Shown here piece by piece: positions 1 to 7,841 of a stretch of DNA of 49,899 nucleotides. The position numbers and the translations under genes are program-made. Positions within the stretch are counted from its first letter, which is position 1. Each line of letters starts with the position of its first letter. The notes below the pieces were generated by a model. It was not told the origin of the DNA, ran no database searches, and was given only the letters and a program-made list of their open reading frames with translations. Origin of the DNA: Methyloversatilis sp. XJ19-49 (lineage in GTDB: Bacteria; Pseudomonadota; Gammaproteobacteria; Burkholderiales; Rhodocyclaceae); assembly GCF_024580145.1 (NCBI RefSeq), contig NZ_JANINI010000015.1:22002-71900 (forward strand). The letters run 5' to 3'.

Positions 1-60
1 AGCGCAGCGATGCCCAACGCTCCACACCCGAGCCAACCGTCGCGCCGTCGGCTCGACGAT

Positions 61-1281
61 TCAGTCCAGAAAGCGCTGCAGCAGTTCGTTCAGGAAGCGC
101 CTTCCGCGCAGCGTGGGGGTCACGCGGCCGGCCTCCAGTTCGAGCAGCCCGTCTTCGCGCGCCGCGAGAAGCCGCGGCATGAGCACGTCGAGCGGCAGGG
201 CGGTGTGGCGCTCGAACAGGTCGAGCGCGAAGCCGTCGTTCAGGCGAGCGGCATTCATCATGAATTCGAACGGCAGCTCGGCCGCGCCGACTTCGCGTGA
301 TTCCTGCACGAATTCGCCGCGCGCAGCAGCTTCAAGGTAGGCGTTCGGATGCTTGTGCCGCATGTCGCGCCGCACCCGGTCGTGAAAGCTCAGCTTGCCG
401 TGCGCACCGGCACCGATGCCCAGATAGTCGCCGAACTGCCAGTAGTTCAGGTTGTGCAGGCACTGTCTGCCTGGTTGCGCGAAGGCCGATGTTTCGTAGT
501 GCACGAATCCGGCGCCCGCAAGTCGCGCCTCGATGGCCTCCTGCATGTCGGCCGAGACGTCGTCATCCGGCAGCTCGGGCGGATGCGCCGCGAACGGGGT
601 ATTGGGTTCCAGCGTCAGGTGGTAGCAGGACAGATGCGTCACCCCGGTGGCCAGCGCGGTATCGACGTCACGCAGCGCTTCGCGCATCGTCTGCTGCGGC
701 AGGGCATACATCAGGTCAATGTTCACCCGCTCGAAGGTGCGCTGCGCCAGTTCGATCGCGCGCTGTGCCTCCGTGGCGTCGTGGATGCGGCCGAGTGCGG
801 CGAGGTGACGGTCATTGAAGCTCTGCACGCCGATCGACAGCCGGTTCACGCCCGCATCGCGAAAGCCGGCGAAGCGTTCGGCTTCCACCGTGCCCGGGTT
901 GGCTTCGAGCGTGATTTCCGCACCCGGCGACAGATTCACGCGGGCGCGTACCGCCGTCAGCAGGCGGTCCAGCCCGGCGGGCGACATCAGGCTGGGTGTG
1001 CCGCCGCCGAAGAAGATGCTTTGAATGCGCCGGCCCCAGATGTCGGGCAGCGACGCTTCGAGGTCTGCGACCAGCGCCGTGAGGTAGGCGTCTTCCGGTA
1101 TGCCGTCGCGCACGGTGTGCGAGTTGAAATCGCAATACGGGCACTTGCGCACACACCACGGAAAGTGGATGTACAGCGCGAGCGGTGGCGGTACGGTGAA
1201 TTCAAGTGCGGCCGGCTGATCGGCCGGCGCGTGCCCCGAGCTGAGCGAGCGCGCCGGGACCAGCGGAATGACCCGGCTCAT
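61..1281 (-). CDS. hemW: HemW, radical-SAM heme chaperone
   Basis: The 406-residue protein has the HemW signature YIHFPWCVRKCPYC near residues 37-50, with the radical-SAM cysteines C43, C47 and C50 in a C-x3-C-x2-C arrangement. The glycine-rich FFGGGTPS segment follows, and the C-terminus has the typical HemW end RRFLNELL. Family members bind heme and deliver it to respiratory enzymes; they were formerly annotated as oxygen-independent coproporphyrinogen oxidase (HemN), from which they differ in the cysteine motif. The frame stays open upstream, but the start is set at the ATG that overlaps the rdgB stop as ATGA, giving a normal length. It is the last gene of the minus-strand operon that begins with the kinase gene. 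Confidence 0.93.
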   Translation of the reverse strand: MSRVIPLVPARSLSSGHAPADQPAALEFTVPPPLALYIHFPWCVRKCPYCDFNSHTVRDGIPEDAYLTALVADLEASLPDIWGRRIQSIFFGGGTPSLMSPAGLDRLLTAVRARVNLSPGAEITLEANPGTVEAERFAGFRDAGVNRLSIGVQSFNDRHLAALGRIHDATEAQRAIELAQRTFERVNIDLMYALPQQTMREALRDVDTALATGVTHLSCYHLTLEPNTPFAAHPPELPDDDVSADMQEAIEARLAGAGFVHYETSAFAQPGRQCLHNLNYWQFGDYLGIGAGAHGKLSFHDRVRRDMRHKHPNAYLEAAARGEFVQESREVGAAELPFEFMMNAARLNDGFALDLFERHTALPLDVLMPRLLAAREDGLLELEAGRVTPTLRGRRFLNELLQRFLD

Positions 1282-1880
1282 CCGCCGTTGAGCGCCTGCA
1301 GCCGCGTCAGCAGGTGACGCATGGCCGAGGCGCGATGCGACAGCGTGTTCTTCAGTTCGGGCGCCAGCTCGGCGGCGGTCTGTTCGAGCGACGGCACCCA
1401 GAAGTGCGGGTCGTAGCCGAAGCCGGCATCGCCCCGCGGCGACTCGATGATTTCGCCGTGCCACTCGCCGTCGGCGATCAGCGGCCGCGGGTCGTCGGCG
1501 TCGCATACCAGCACGATGACCGAATAGAAATGTGCCCGGCGATCCTCGATGCCATGCAGTTCGGCCACCACCTTCGCGTTGTTGGCGATATCGGACTTCG
1601 GCTCGCCGGCATAGCGCGCCGACAGCACGCCGGGCCGCCCGCCGAGCGCACGCACGCACAGGCCCGAGTCATCGGCCAGCGCGGGCAGACCGGTTTCGCG
1701 CGAGGCATGACGGGCCTTGGCCAGCGCGTTCTCGACGAAGGTGATGTGAGGCTCGTCCGCTTCGGCGACACCGAGCGAGGCCTGCGTGACCACTTCGATG
1801 CCGAGCGGCGCCAGCATCGCCGACAGTTCGCGCAACTTGCCGGCGTTGTTGCTGGCCAGCACGAGTTTTTCGATTTTCAT
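1278..1880 (-). CDS. rdgB: RdgB/HAM1 non-canonical purine NTP pyrophosphatase
   Basis: A 200-residue Ham1-family enzyme that hydrolyses dITP, XTP and ITP to the monophosphate and so keeps deaminated purines out of DNA. The N-terminal substrate loop ASNNAGK (residues 9-15), the catalytic DDSGL segment (D70, D71), the GFGYDP motif and the late SHRASA motif are all present. Length matches the family. The chosen ATG overlaps the rph stop by four bases, and its own stop overlaps hemW in the same way, so translational coupling in the operon is likely. The rph-rdgB-hemW order is common in Betaproteobacteria. Confidence 0.95.
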   Translation of the reverse strand: MKIEKLVLASNNAGKLRELSAMLAPLGIEVVTQASLGVAEADEPHITFVENALAKARHASRETGLPALADDSGLCVRALGGRPGVLSARYAGEPKSDIANNAKVVAELHGIEDRRAHFYSVIVLVCDADDPRPLIADGEWHGEIIESPRGDAGFGYDPHFWVPSLEQTAAELAPELKNTLSHRASAMRHLLTRLQALNGG

Positions 1881-2599
1881 GACAGTCCGAGCGCACGCCG
1901 TTGCGCGGCGATCAGCCCTTCGATGCCGGCTTGCGCGAGATCCATCAGCGTGCCCAGCTCGGCGCGCGAGAACGTCTTGCCTTCCGCCGTGCCCTGCACT
2001 TCGCACAGGCCGCCGCTGGCGGTCATGACGACATTCATGTCGGTGTCGCAGGCGGAATCTTCCGGATAGTCCAGATCGAGTACCGGCGTGCCTTCATGAA
2101 TGCCGACCGACACCGCCGCCACCAGTTCGCGCAGCGGGTTGCGTTCGATCAGGCCCTGGCTCACCAGACCACTCAGCGCATCGTGCAGTGCCACGCAGGC
2201 ACCGGTGATGGACGCGCAGCGCGTGCCGCCATCGGCCTGCAGCACGTCGCAGTCGAGCGTGATCTGGCGCTCGCCCAGCGCGACCAGATCGGTGACCGAG
2301 CGCAGGCTGCGGCCGATCAGTCGCTGGATTTCCTGCGTGCGTCCGCTCTGCTTGCCCTTGGCGGCTTCACGCGCGCTGCGCGTGTGCGTCGAGCGCGGCA
2401 GCATGCCGTACTCGGCGGTCACCCAGCCCTGGCCCTTGCCGCGCAGGAAGGGCGGCAGGCTTTCCTCGACGCTGGCGGTGCACAGCACGCGCGTGTCACC
2501 GACTTCGATCAGGACCGAACCCTCCGCATGCTGCGTGAAATTGCGGGTGATGCGCAGCGTGCGCGCTTCGTCGGGCCGGCGGCCACTGGGTCGGGTCAC
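1877..2599 (-). CDS. rph: Ribonuclease PH
   Basis: A 240-residue phosphorolytic 3'-5' exoribonuclease that trims tRNA 3' ends. Family segments visible include RPSGRRPDE at the N-terminus, the [14 protein letters not shown] segment with the RNA-binding arginines, and the [12 protein letters not shown] core. Two in-frame GTG codons compete as start. The outer one at 2605 overlaps the previous stop as GTGA, but its AAGGA ribosome-binding site lies only two bases away. The inner GTG at 2599 has the same AAGGA at eight bases and is preferred; the difference is two residues. It lies between the PP2C phosphatase gene and rdgB. Confidence 0.93.
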   Translation of the reverse strand: MTRPSGRRPDEARTLRITRNFTQHAEGSVLIEVGDTRVLCTASVEESLPPFLRGKGQGWVTAEYGMLPRSTHTRSAREAAKGKQSGRTQEIQRLIGRSLRSVTDLVALGERQITLDCDVLQADGGTRCASITGACVALHDALSGLVSQGLIERNPLRELVAAVSVGIHEGTPVLDLDYPEDSACDTDMNVVMTASGGLCEVQGTAEGKTFSRAELGTLMDLAQAGIEGLIAAQRRALGLS

Positions 2600-2601
2600 T
2601 G

Positions 2602-3522
2602 TCACTGTCCTTTGGAGGAGTACTTGTTGATGGCGGAATTGATTTCGGAAATGGCCGCTTCGATGGCCGATTCGTCCCAGTCCTCGCGGATCGGCACGCG
2701 GTCACCGAAGCCTTCGAGCACCGTGGTGTGGCGGTCCAGCGGTAATGTTTTGGTCGTGACCGAGCCGCGAGGTTCCTCTGCATAGCTGTCGTGCCAGTTC
2801 AGCGCGACCATGGTCAGGTTGTCGCAGGTTTCGCCACCGGCGGCCTCGGCGCTGTCCATCACGCGCGGCACGGCCTGCATTACGTCGATTTCGGTGAACA
2901 ACCTGAGCAGCTGGTCATTGCCCAGCGGCCCCCACACACCGTCGCTGCACAGGAACACCGTATCGCCGGCGAGCAGCGGCGTCTTGCGCGAATACTCGAT
3001 CTGTGGCGCGATCGGGCCACCCAAGCAACTGTAGATGCGGTTGCGGTGCGGATGGGTCATTGCGCCGTCCTCGTCCAGCAGGCCGCGATCGATCATGCGC
3101 TGCACGCGCGAGTGGTCGCGCGTCTGCGTCATCACATGGCCGGCACGCAGCACGTACAGCCGTGAGTCGCCGGCGTGCGCCCAGTAGGCGACCGAATCCT
3201 GGATGACGCAGGCGACGCACGTGGTGCGCGGGCCGTCCTCGATGTCGCGCTCGTCGGCGTAGTCGAGAATGGCGCAGTGCGCATTGGTCAGGCCGCGCGA
3301 CAGGAACAGGAAGGGATCGGCCAGGCGCGGCTTGGCTTCGCGCTGGAAGGATTCGACCATGTACTGCACGGCGATCTGCGCCGCGACCTCACCCTGCAGG
3401 TGGCCGCCCATGCCGTCGGCGATCACCATCAACAGCGCATCGCGCGAATACGAATAGGCCATGCGATCCTGATTGGACTTGCGCTTGCCGACCCGGCTTT
3501 CCTGAAAGATCGTGAATCTCAT
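2602..3522 (-). CDS. PP2C-family serine/threonine protein phosphatase
   Basis: A 306-residue soluble phosphatase of the bacterial PP2C (PPM/Stp) type. Metal-binding motifs appear in order: NQD near residue 17, ADGMGG at 35-40, HAGDSR in the middle, CSDGVWG, and CDNLT near the C-terminus. These coordinate the two Mn/Mg ions used to dephosphorylate phospho-Ser/Thr. No membrane segment or sensor domain is visible. The start ATG overlaps the stop of the upstream kinase gene by four bases, so the two are probably made together, and the phosphatase most likely reverses that kinase or its targets. The substrate cannot be read from sequence. Confidence 0.92.
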   Translation of the reverse strand: MRFTIFQESRVGKRKSNQDRMAYSYSRDALLMVIADGMGGHLQGEVAAQIAVQYMVESFQREAKPRLADPFLFLSRGLTNAHCAILDYADERDIEDGPRTTCVACVIQDSVAYWAHAGDSRLYVLRAGHVMTQTRDHSRVQRMIDRGLLDEDGAMTHPHRNRIYSCLGGPIAPQIEYSRKTPLLAGDTVFLCSDGVWGPLGNDQLLRLFTEIDVMQAVPRVMDSAEAAGGETCDNLTMVALNWHDSYAEEPRGSVTTKTLPLDRHTTVLEGFGDRVPIREDWDESAIEAAISEINSAINKYSSKGQ

Positions 3523-4487
3523 TTGCCCACCAGCGCGCTCAGCCGGGCGCGTACGCGGTCCAGCCAGTTGTCTTCGGTGCTGTCGACCGGCGCCACGGGC
3601 TCGACCTGATCGCGCTCCCAGGTCGCCAGCGCCTTCTGCAGCGCAAACACGCTTTGCGGCCGCTTCAGATGGTTCAGATCCATGCACCAGTCTATGGTTT
3701 CGAGCAGTTGCGGCGAGTACTGACCGATCCAGCGCTGCGACGCGAGGATCACGCTGTCGCTGTCCAGCCGCTGGTCGGCGGCCTGCGGCGGCCCCCCCGA
3801 CAGGCAGGCGTACATGCTGGCACCCACGCTGTAGATGTCGCTCCACGGACCGAGCAGATCGCGGTTGCGATAGTGCTCGGGCGCTGCGAAGCCGGGCGTG
3901 TACATCGGTTTGAGCATCGGCGTGTCGGCCATCAGCGTGGTGCGCGCCGCGCCGAAGTCGAGCAGCACCGGCGAGCCGTTGTTGCGCAGATAGATGTTCG
4001 ACGGCTTCAGATCGAGGTGCAGCAACTTGTGCGCATGCACTTCGCGCAGGCCGTTCAGCAGCCGCGTGAACACATAGCGGATGAAGCTTTCTCGAATTTC
4101 GCCGCGTCGGCGCGTGATGTACTCCTGCAGCGTGCGGCCGCGCTCGTAGCGCATCACCATGTATACGGTTTCGTTGGCGCGAAAGAAATTGAGCACGCGC
4201 ACCACGTTCGGATGATTCAGACCGGCCAGCGCCCGGCCTTCCTCGAAAAAGCACTTCATGCCGTAGCGGAATGCGGGCAGGAACTCTTCCGGAATGTTCG
4301 GCGTGATCTGGCCGTCTTCGCGCAGCGCCAGCGCGTTCGGCAGGTATTCCTTGATGGCAACCGGGGTCTCGTCGCGGTCGTGCGCCAGATAGACGATCGA
4401 AAATCCGCCCAGGCTCAATTGGCTATGGATGCGGTACTGATCGAGTTCAAAGCCCGGCGGCAGGGCGCAATTGACTTGTGGGGGCAT
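3519..4487 (-). CDS. Hanks-type serine/threonine protein kinase
   Basis: A 322-residue cytoplasmic kinase with no PASTA repeats or transmembrane helix. Visible elements are a glycine-rich loop (LSLGGFS, residues 24-30), VAIK with K46 as the ATP-anchoring lysine, the catalytic loop HLDLKPSN (157-164), DFG (177-179), and an AAPEHY segment equivalent to APE. The catalytic loop has Leu where classical kinases have Arg (HLD, not HRD), so it is a non-RD kinase and may not need activation-loop phosphorylation. It is the first gene of the kinase-phosphatase-rph-rdgB-hemW operon and overlaps the phosphatase gene by four bases. An upstream ATG at 4565 is in frame but lies ahead of a good promoter, so the start at 4487 is preferred. 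Confidence 0.9.
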   Translation of the reverse strand: MPPQVNCALPPGFELDQYRIHSQLSLGGFSIVYLAHDRDETPVAIKEYLPNALALREDGQITPNIPEEFLPAFRYGMKCFFEEGRALAGLNHPNVVRVLNFFRANETVYMVMRYERGRTLQEYITRRRGEIRESFIRYVFTRLLNGLREVHAHKLLHLDLKPSNIYLRNNGSPVLLDFGAARTTLMADTPMLKPMYTPGFAAPEHYRNRDLLGPWSDIYSVGASMYACLSGGPPQAADQRLDSDSVILASQRWIGQYSPQLLETIDWCMDLNHLKRPQSVFALQKALATWERDQVEPVAPVDSTEDNWLDRVRARLSALVGK

Positions 4488-4520
4488 TCTGCGGGCCGCT
4501 ATGATCCTGGTTTTGGCGCG

Positions 4521-4549
4521 ATTCTGGGCGTTTGGTAACACGCTGTAAA
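4521..4549 (-). promoter_or_regulatory. Predicted sigma-70 promoter for the kinase operon
   Basis: On the minus strand a -35 hexamer TTTACA (4549-4544) and a -10 hexamer CAGAAT (4526-4521) are separated by exactly 17 bases. They match the consensus at 5 of 6 and 4 of 6 positions. The transcript would start near 4514, about 27 bases before the kinase ATG. This is the only promoter-like pair noticed upstream of this operon. Confidence 0.45.
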
Positions 4550-4632
4550 GCTGCCCGACAGCCACTCAGGCGATCGTGCAGACCATCGGTTACCACGCGG
4601 ATCATGCCTGACAATCATTGAGGGAACATCGC

Positions 4633-5505
4633 GTGGGAAGCATTCACAGCATGACGGGTTTTGCGACAGCTGCAGTGGCTGTCGGCCAGACAACGCTGAA
4701 CCTTGAGCTGCGGACGGTGAATTCTCGTTTCCTCGACCTGCACTTCCGCCTGCCCGACGAGTTGCGCGTCGCCGAGCCGCTGCTGCGCGAGCAGATCACC
4801 GGTGCGCTGTCGCGCGGCAAGGTGGATTGCCGTGGCGGCCTGCAGGCAGGCGGCGACAGCGCGCGCGAACTGGCGCTGAGCGCGCCGCTGCTGGCCCGGC
4901 TGGTGGCGCTCGATGCCAGCGTGCGCGACGCCCTGCCTGACGCTGCGCCGCTGTCGGTGGCCGAAGTGCTGCGCTGGCCCGGCATGCTCGGTGACGAAGC
5001 GGTGTCTGCCGAGGCACTGCTCGAGGCGGCCGGTCGCGCCGTGCGGCAGGCGCTGGGCGAACTCACCGCATCGCGCCAGCGAGAGGGTGTGCGCCTCGCC
5101 GCGATGCTGATGGAACGCGTCACGCGCATGCGCGAACTGGTCGCCCAGGTCACGCCGCGCGTACCGGAAGTGGTGCAGGAATATCAGGCGAAGCTCACCC
5201 TGCGGCTGCAGGAAGCCATCGGCAGCGCAGACGACGAGCGCATCCGCACCGAAGTCGGCCTGTTCGCGGTGCGCATCGACGTGGCCGAGGAACTGAACCG
5301 CCTGAGCGCGCACCTCGAGGAAGTGGAGCGCATCCTCTCGAAGGGTGGCTCCGCCGGCAAGCGGCTCGACTTCCTGATGCAGGAACTGAACCGCGAAGCC
5401 AATACGCTGGCGTCCAAATCGGTCGCGCAGGACGTCGGCAACGTCGCGATGGAACTCAAGCTGCTGATCGAACAGATGCGCGAGCAGGTGCAGAACATCG
5501 AATAA
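4633..5505 (+). CDS. yicC: YicC family endoribonuclease
   Basis: A 290-residue YicC-family protein: the N-terminal SMTGFA motif begins at residue 6, and the C-terminal DUF1732 part carries RLDFLMQELNREANT and the ending LLIEQMREQVQNIE. E. coli YicC is an endoribonuclease implicated in small-RNA turnover. The GTG at 4633 is chosen because GAGGGA (4620-4625) sits seven bases upstream; an ATG at 4651 would cut into the conserved N-terminus. The gene is divergent from the kinase operon. In many betaproteobacteria yicC directly precedes gmk, but here gmk lies about 16 kb away, which suggests that other genes have come between them. Confidence 0.93.
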   Translation: MGSIHSMTGFATAAVAVGQTTLNLELRTVNSRFLDLHFRLPDELRVAEPLLREQITGALSRGKVDCRGGLQAGGDSARELALSAPLLARLVALDASVRDALPDAAPLSVAEVLRWPGMLGDEAVSAEALLEAAGRAVRQALGELTASRQREGVRLAAMLMERVTRMRELVAQVTPRVPEVVQEYQAKLTLRLQEAIGSADDERIRTEVGLFAVRIDVAEELNRLSAHLEEVERILSKGGSAGKRLDFLMQELNREANTLASKSVAQDVGNVAMELKLLIEQMREQVQNIE

Positions 5506-5869
5506 CCGGTCGAAGTCCCGGGCCGTCCGGCGATGGCACCAGGTCGGCAAACCACGCTCGCGACGAATGTCCACCCCTGGCTTCAGCCCGGCCCGACAGC
5601 TGGCCCTGACAACAGGCGGGTAAAGTCAACTGGCCGAAGGTCCCGGATCAGTTGACCGTCCCTGCTGCCGATGCCTTGCACTGTCTGGCCGGACCCGTTG
5701 TGCGGGAACACCGTGCGGTTTTGTCGGAATTCTTGACACTTCGCCAGGCGGTTCTCGCGGCCTCGGTCCTTGACAGTTGTTTGCGCTCGCTCTTTTTCCG
5801 GATTCGAGCCTGGCTCGAAAAGTGCTGATCGTGTTGTGGCACTCGAACCCTGACCAGAGGACGCAACGA
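5506..5869 (+). other. Intergenic region yicC to PEP-CTERM gene
   Basis: No credible gene is seen in these 364 bases; the frames open here have no ribosome-binding site or family resemblance. The region holds the inverted repeat listed separately and two perfect TTGACA hexamers (5733-5738 and 5770-5775). Neither hexamer has a convincing -10 partner at 16-18 bases. No rho-independent terminator for yicC was recognised. Confidence 0.5.
5625..5656. repeat. 8-bp perfect inverted repeat, possible operator or mRNA hairpin
   Basis: GTCAACTG at 5625-5632 is matched by its exact reverse complement CAGTTGAC at 5649-5656, with a 16-base spacer. No T-run follows, so it does not look like a terminator. 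It lies about 215 bases upstream of the PEP-CTERM gene, and its function is unknown. Confidence 0.4.
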
Positions 5870-6583
5870 ATGAATGCTCTAAGAACCCGGGCGGCCGCAG
5901 CAACATTCGCACTCGCAGCGGCCCTGCTGGCCTTGTCGGGCGCGGCGCAGGCCGCGCTTGTTGACCGCGGCGGTGGCCTGGTCTTTGACTCGACGCGCAA
6001 CCTCACCTGGCTGGCGGACATGAACTACGCCGGCACCAGCAGGCACACCGGCCCCGGGGTGAATGCCTCCAATGGCCAGATGACCTGGGACGCGGCCAAC
6101 GCTTGGGCGGACAATCTGGTCTTCGGCGGCTACAGCGACTGGCGGCTGCCCACACTCAACCCGCAGGACACGAATTGCAGCGTCAACTATGTTCCTTTTG
6201 ACGGCGCTCCGCGGCAGTACGGTGGTGCCAACTGCACCGGCGGTGAATTGAGCGGCCTGTTCGTCACTGAATTGGGCTTCAACAGGGACGGAACCGCACG
6301 GATCACGAGTGACGACTCGGACGAGCAGAAAGCCAATCTGGCCCTCTTCAAAAACCTGCTGAACAAGGGCTACTGGTCCAGTACGGTGTATTTGCCTGGC
6401 CTGTTCCTTGACGCCGCTTGGTTTTTCGACACCAGAATCGGCAGTCAGGACTGGGACGCCCGGAGTGTTCCGCTCAATGCCGTGGCGGTGCGCGCCGGCG
6501 ATGTACCGGAGCCGCGGACGCTGACTCTGATGCTGCTTGCCTTGGGCGCGACGGTGGTGGTGCGGATGTGCCGGCCCGCCTGA
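5870..6583 (+). CDS. DUF1566-like exported protein with PEP-CTERM sorting tail
   Basis: A 237-residue secreted protein. It has a clear signal peptide (basic start, hydrophobic run, likely cleavage after AQA near residue 28). The mature part has DUF1566/Lcl-like features: LTWLADMNYA, a WRLPT motif and a YWSST motif. The C-terminus is a PEP-CTERM signal: PEP at 213-215, a hydrophobic helix (TLMLLALGATVVV) and a short basic end with Arg and Cys. Such tails are recognised by the exosortase/EpsH system, which sorts proteins to the surface, usually alongside exopolysaccharide production. No exosortase gene is in this window. It is transcribed alone, between yicC and the convergent ackA. The first ATG after the upstream region fits the signal peptide. 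Confidence 0.8.
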   Translation: MNALRTRAAAATFALAAALLALSGAAQAALVDRGGGLVFDSTRNLTWLADMNYAGTSRHTGPGVNASNGQMTWDAANAWADNLVFGGYSDWRLPTLNPQDTNCSVNYVPFDGAPRQYGGANCTGGELSGLFVTELGFNRDGTARITSDDSDEQKANLALFKNLLNKGYWSSTVYLPGLFLDAAWFFDTRIGSQDWDARSVPLNAVAVRAGDVPEPRTLTLMLLALGATVVVRMCRPA

Positions 6584-6623
6584 CGCTGCGGCACCAGGTG
6601 GCACCGAATGTCTCCGCTGTGGG

Positions 6624-7841
6624 TCAAGACAGCAACGCAATGGTATGCCGCGCGATCATCCACTCTTCGTTGGTTGGAATGACGCAGACGGCCACGCGGC
6701 TGTCGGGTGTGCTGATGCAGGGGGCGGCGCCGGTGGTGGCGGAGTTGGCGGTTGGGTCGAATTCGAGGCCGGTCCAGCCGAGCGGCTGGCAGATCCGCTC
6801 GCGTACAGCAGCCGCGTGCTCGCCGATGCCGCCGGTGAACACCAGGGCGTCGATGCCTTCGAGGGCGGCAGCCAGCGAGCCGATCTCCCGTACTGCCCGA
6901 TAGCAGAACAGCTCGACCGCCTGCGCCGCCTCCGCGGTATCCGATTCGAGCAACGTGCGCATGTCCGAAGACAGCCCCGACACGCCGAGCAGGCCGGATT
7001 CGCTGTACAGCAGGCGGGTCAGCGCCTTCGCGTCCATGCCGTGTTGTTCCATCAGGTAGAGCAGCACGCCGGGGTCGAGGCTGCCGGTGCGGGTGCCCAT
7101 CATCAGTCCGTCGACCGCCGTGAATCCCATGCTGGTGGCCTGGCTTCTGCGCGCGACCATGCCGCACATCGATGCACCGTTGCCGAGGTGCGCGACGATC
7201 ACCCGCCCGTCGGCCTGCGCGGTGGGCAGATGCTGCGGCAGCACCTCGGCGATGAATTCGTACGACAGGCCGTGGAAGCCATAGCGCAGCACGCCTTCGT
7301 CGGTGATCCGGCGCGGCAGTGCGAACATCTGGGCAAGGTCCGGCTGCGTGCGGTGGAACGCCGTATCGAAGCAGGCGACCTGCGGCACACCCGGCAAGGC
7401 ACCGGCCATCGCATCGATGCCGGCCAGGTTGTGCGGCTGGTGCAGGGGTGCCAGGGGAACCAGATCGCGCAAGGCGGCGATCACCTGCGGATCGAGCAGG
7501 ACAGGTGCCGAGAATTGCCGCCCGCCGTGCACCACGCGATGACCGACCGCCGTGATGCGCAATCCGGCATCGCAGTCATGAAACCAGTGCGCCAGACGGC
7601 GCAGCGCCTCGCGGTGCTGCAGTTCCGCCGACCCCTCGATGGGCAGCTCGACATCTTCCAGCGGGTTGCCCGCCGCATCCTCAGCCGTCAGGCGGAGCGG
7701 CCGTCCGGCCGCTCCGATGCCATCGATGCGGCCGGTCATGCGGGCTTGCTGCGGCACGTCGCGCGGGTTCGCCGGCAGCGCGAACAGCGCGAACTTCACC
7801 GAACTGGAGCCGGCATTGAGCGTCAGCACGGCATCGCTCAC
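6624..7841 (-). CDS. ackA: Acetate/propionate/butyrate kinase (AckA family)
   Basis: A 405-residue acetokinase-family enzyme that transfers a phosphoryl group between acyl phosphate and ADP. Diagnostic segments are LNAGSSSVKFALF at the N-terminus, GHRVVHGG, FDTAFHRT, AHLGNGASMC and FTGGIGEHAAAVRERI. The GTG start at 7841 overlaps the stop of the phosphotransacylase gene as GTGA, so the two are coupled. Chain-length preference cannot be decided from sequence. The neighbouring MaoC and enoyl-reductase functions make a four-carbon acyl phosphate at least as plausible as acetyl phosphate. It is the last gene of the four-gene module starting at 12505. Confidence 0.92.
   Translation of the reverse strand: MSDAVLTLNAGSSSVKFALFALPANPRDVPQQARMTGRIDGIGAAGRPLRLTAEDAAGNPLEDVELPIEGSAELQHREALRRLAHWFHDCDAGLRITAVGHRVVHGGRQFSAPVLLDPQVIAALRDLVPLAPLHQPHNLAGIDAMAGALPGVPQVACFDTAFHRTQPDLAQMFALPRRITDEGVLRYGFHGLSYEFIAEVLPQHLPTAQADGRVIVAHLGNGASMCGMVARRSQATSMGFTAVDGLMMGTRTGSLDPGVLLYLMEQHGMDAKALTRLLYSESGLLGVSGLSSDMRTLLESDTAEAAQAVELFCYRAVREIGSLAAALEGIDALVFTGGIGEHAAAVRERICQPLGWTGLEFDPTANSATTGAAPCISTPDSRVAVCVIPTNEEWMIARHTIALLS

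Noticed and set aside
5733-5798. TTGACA boxes as firm promoters of the PEP-CTERM gene.
   Set aside because: No acceptable -10 hexamer lies 16-18 bases downstream of either box; a sigma-54 pattern was also looked for and not found.
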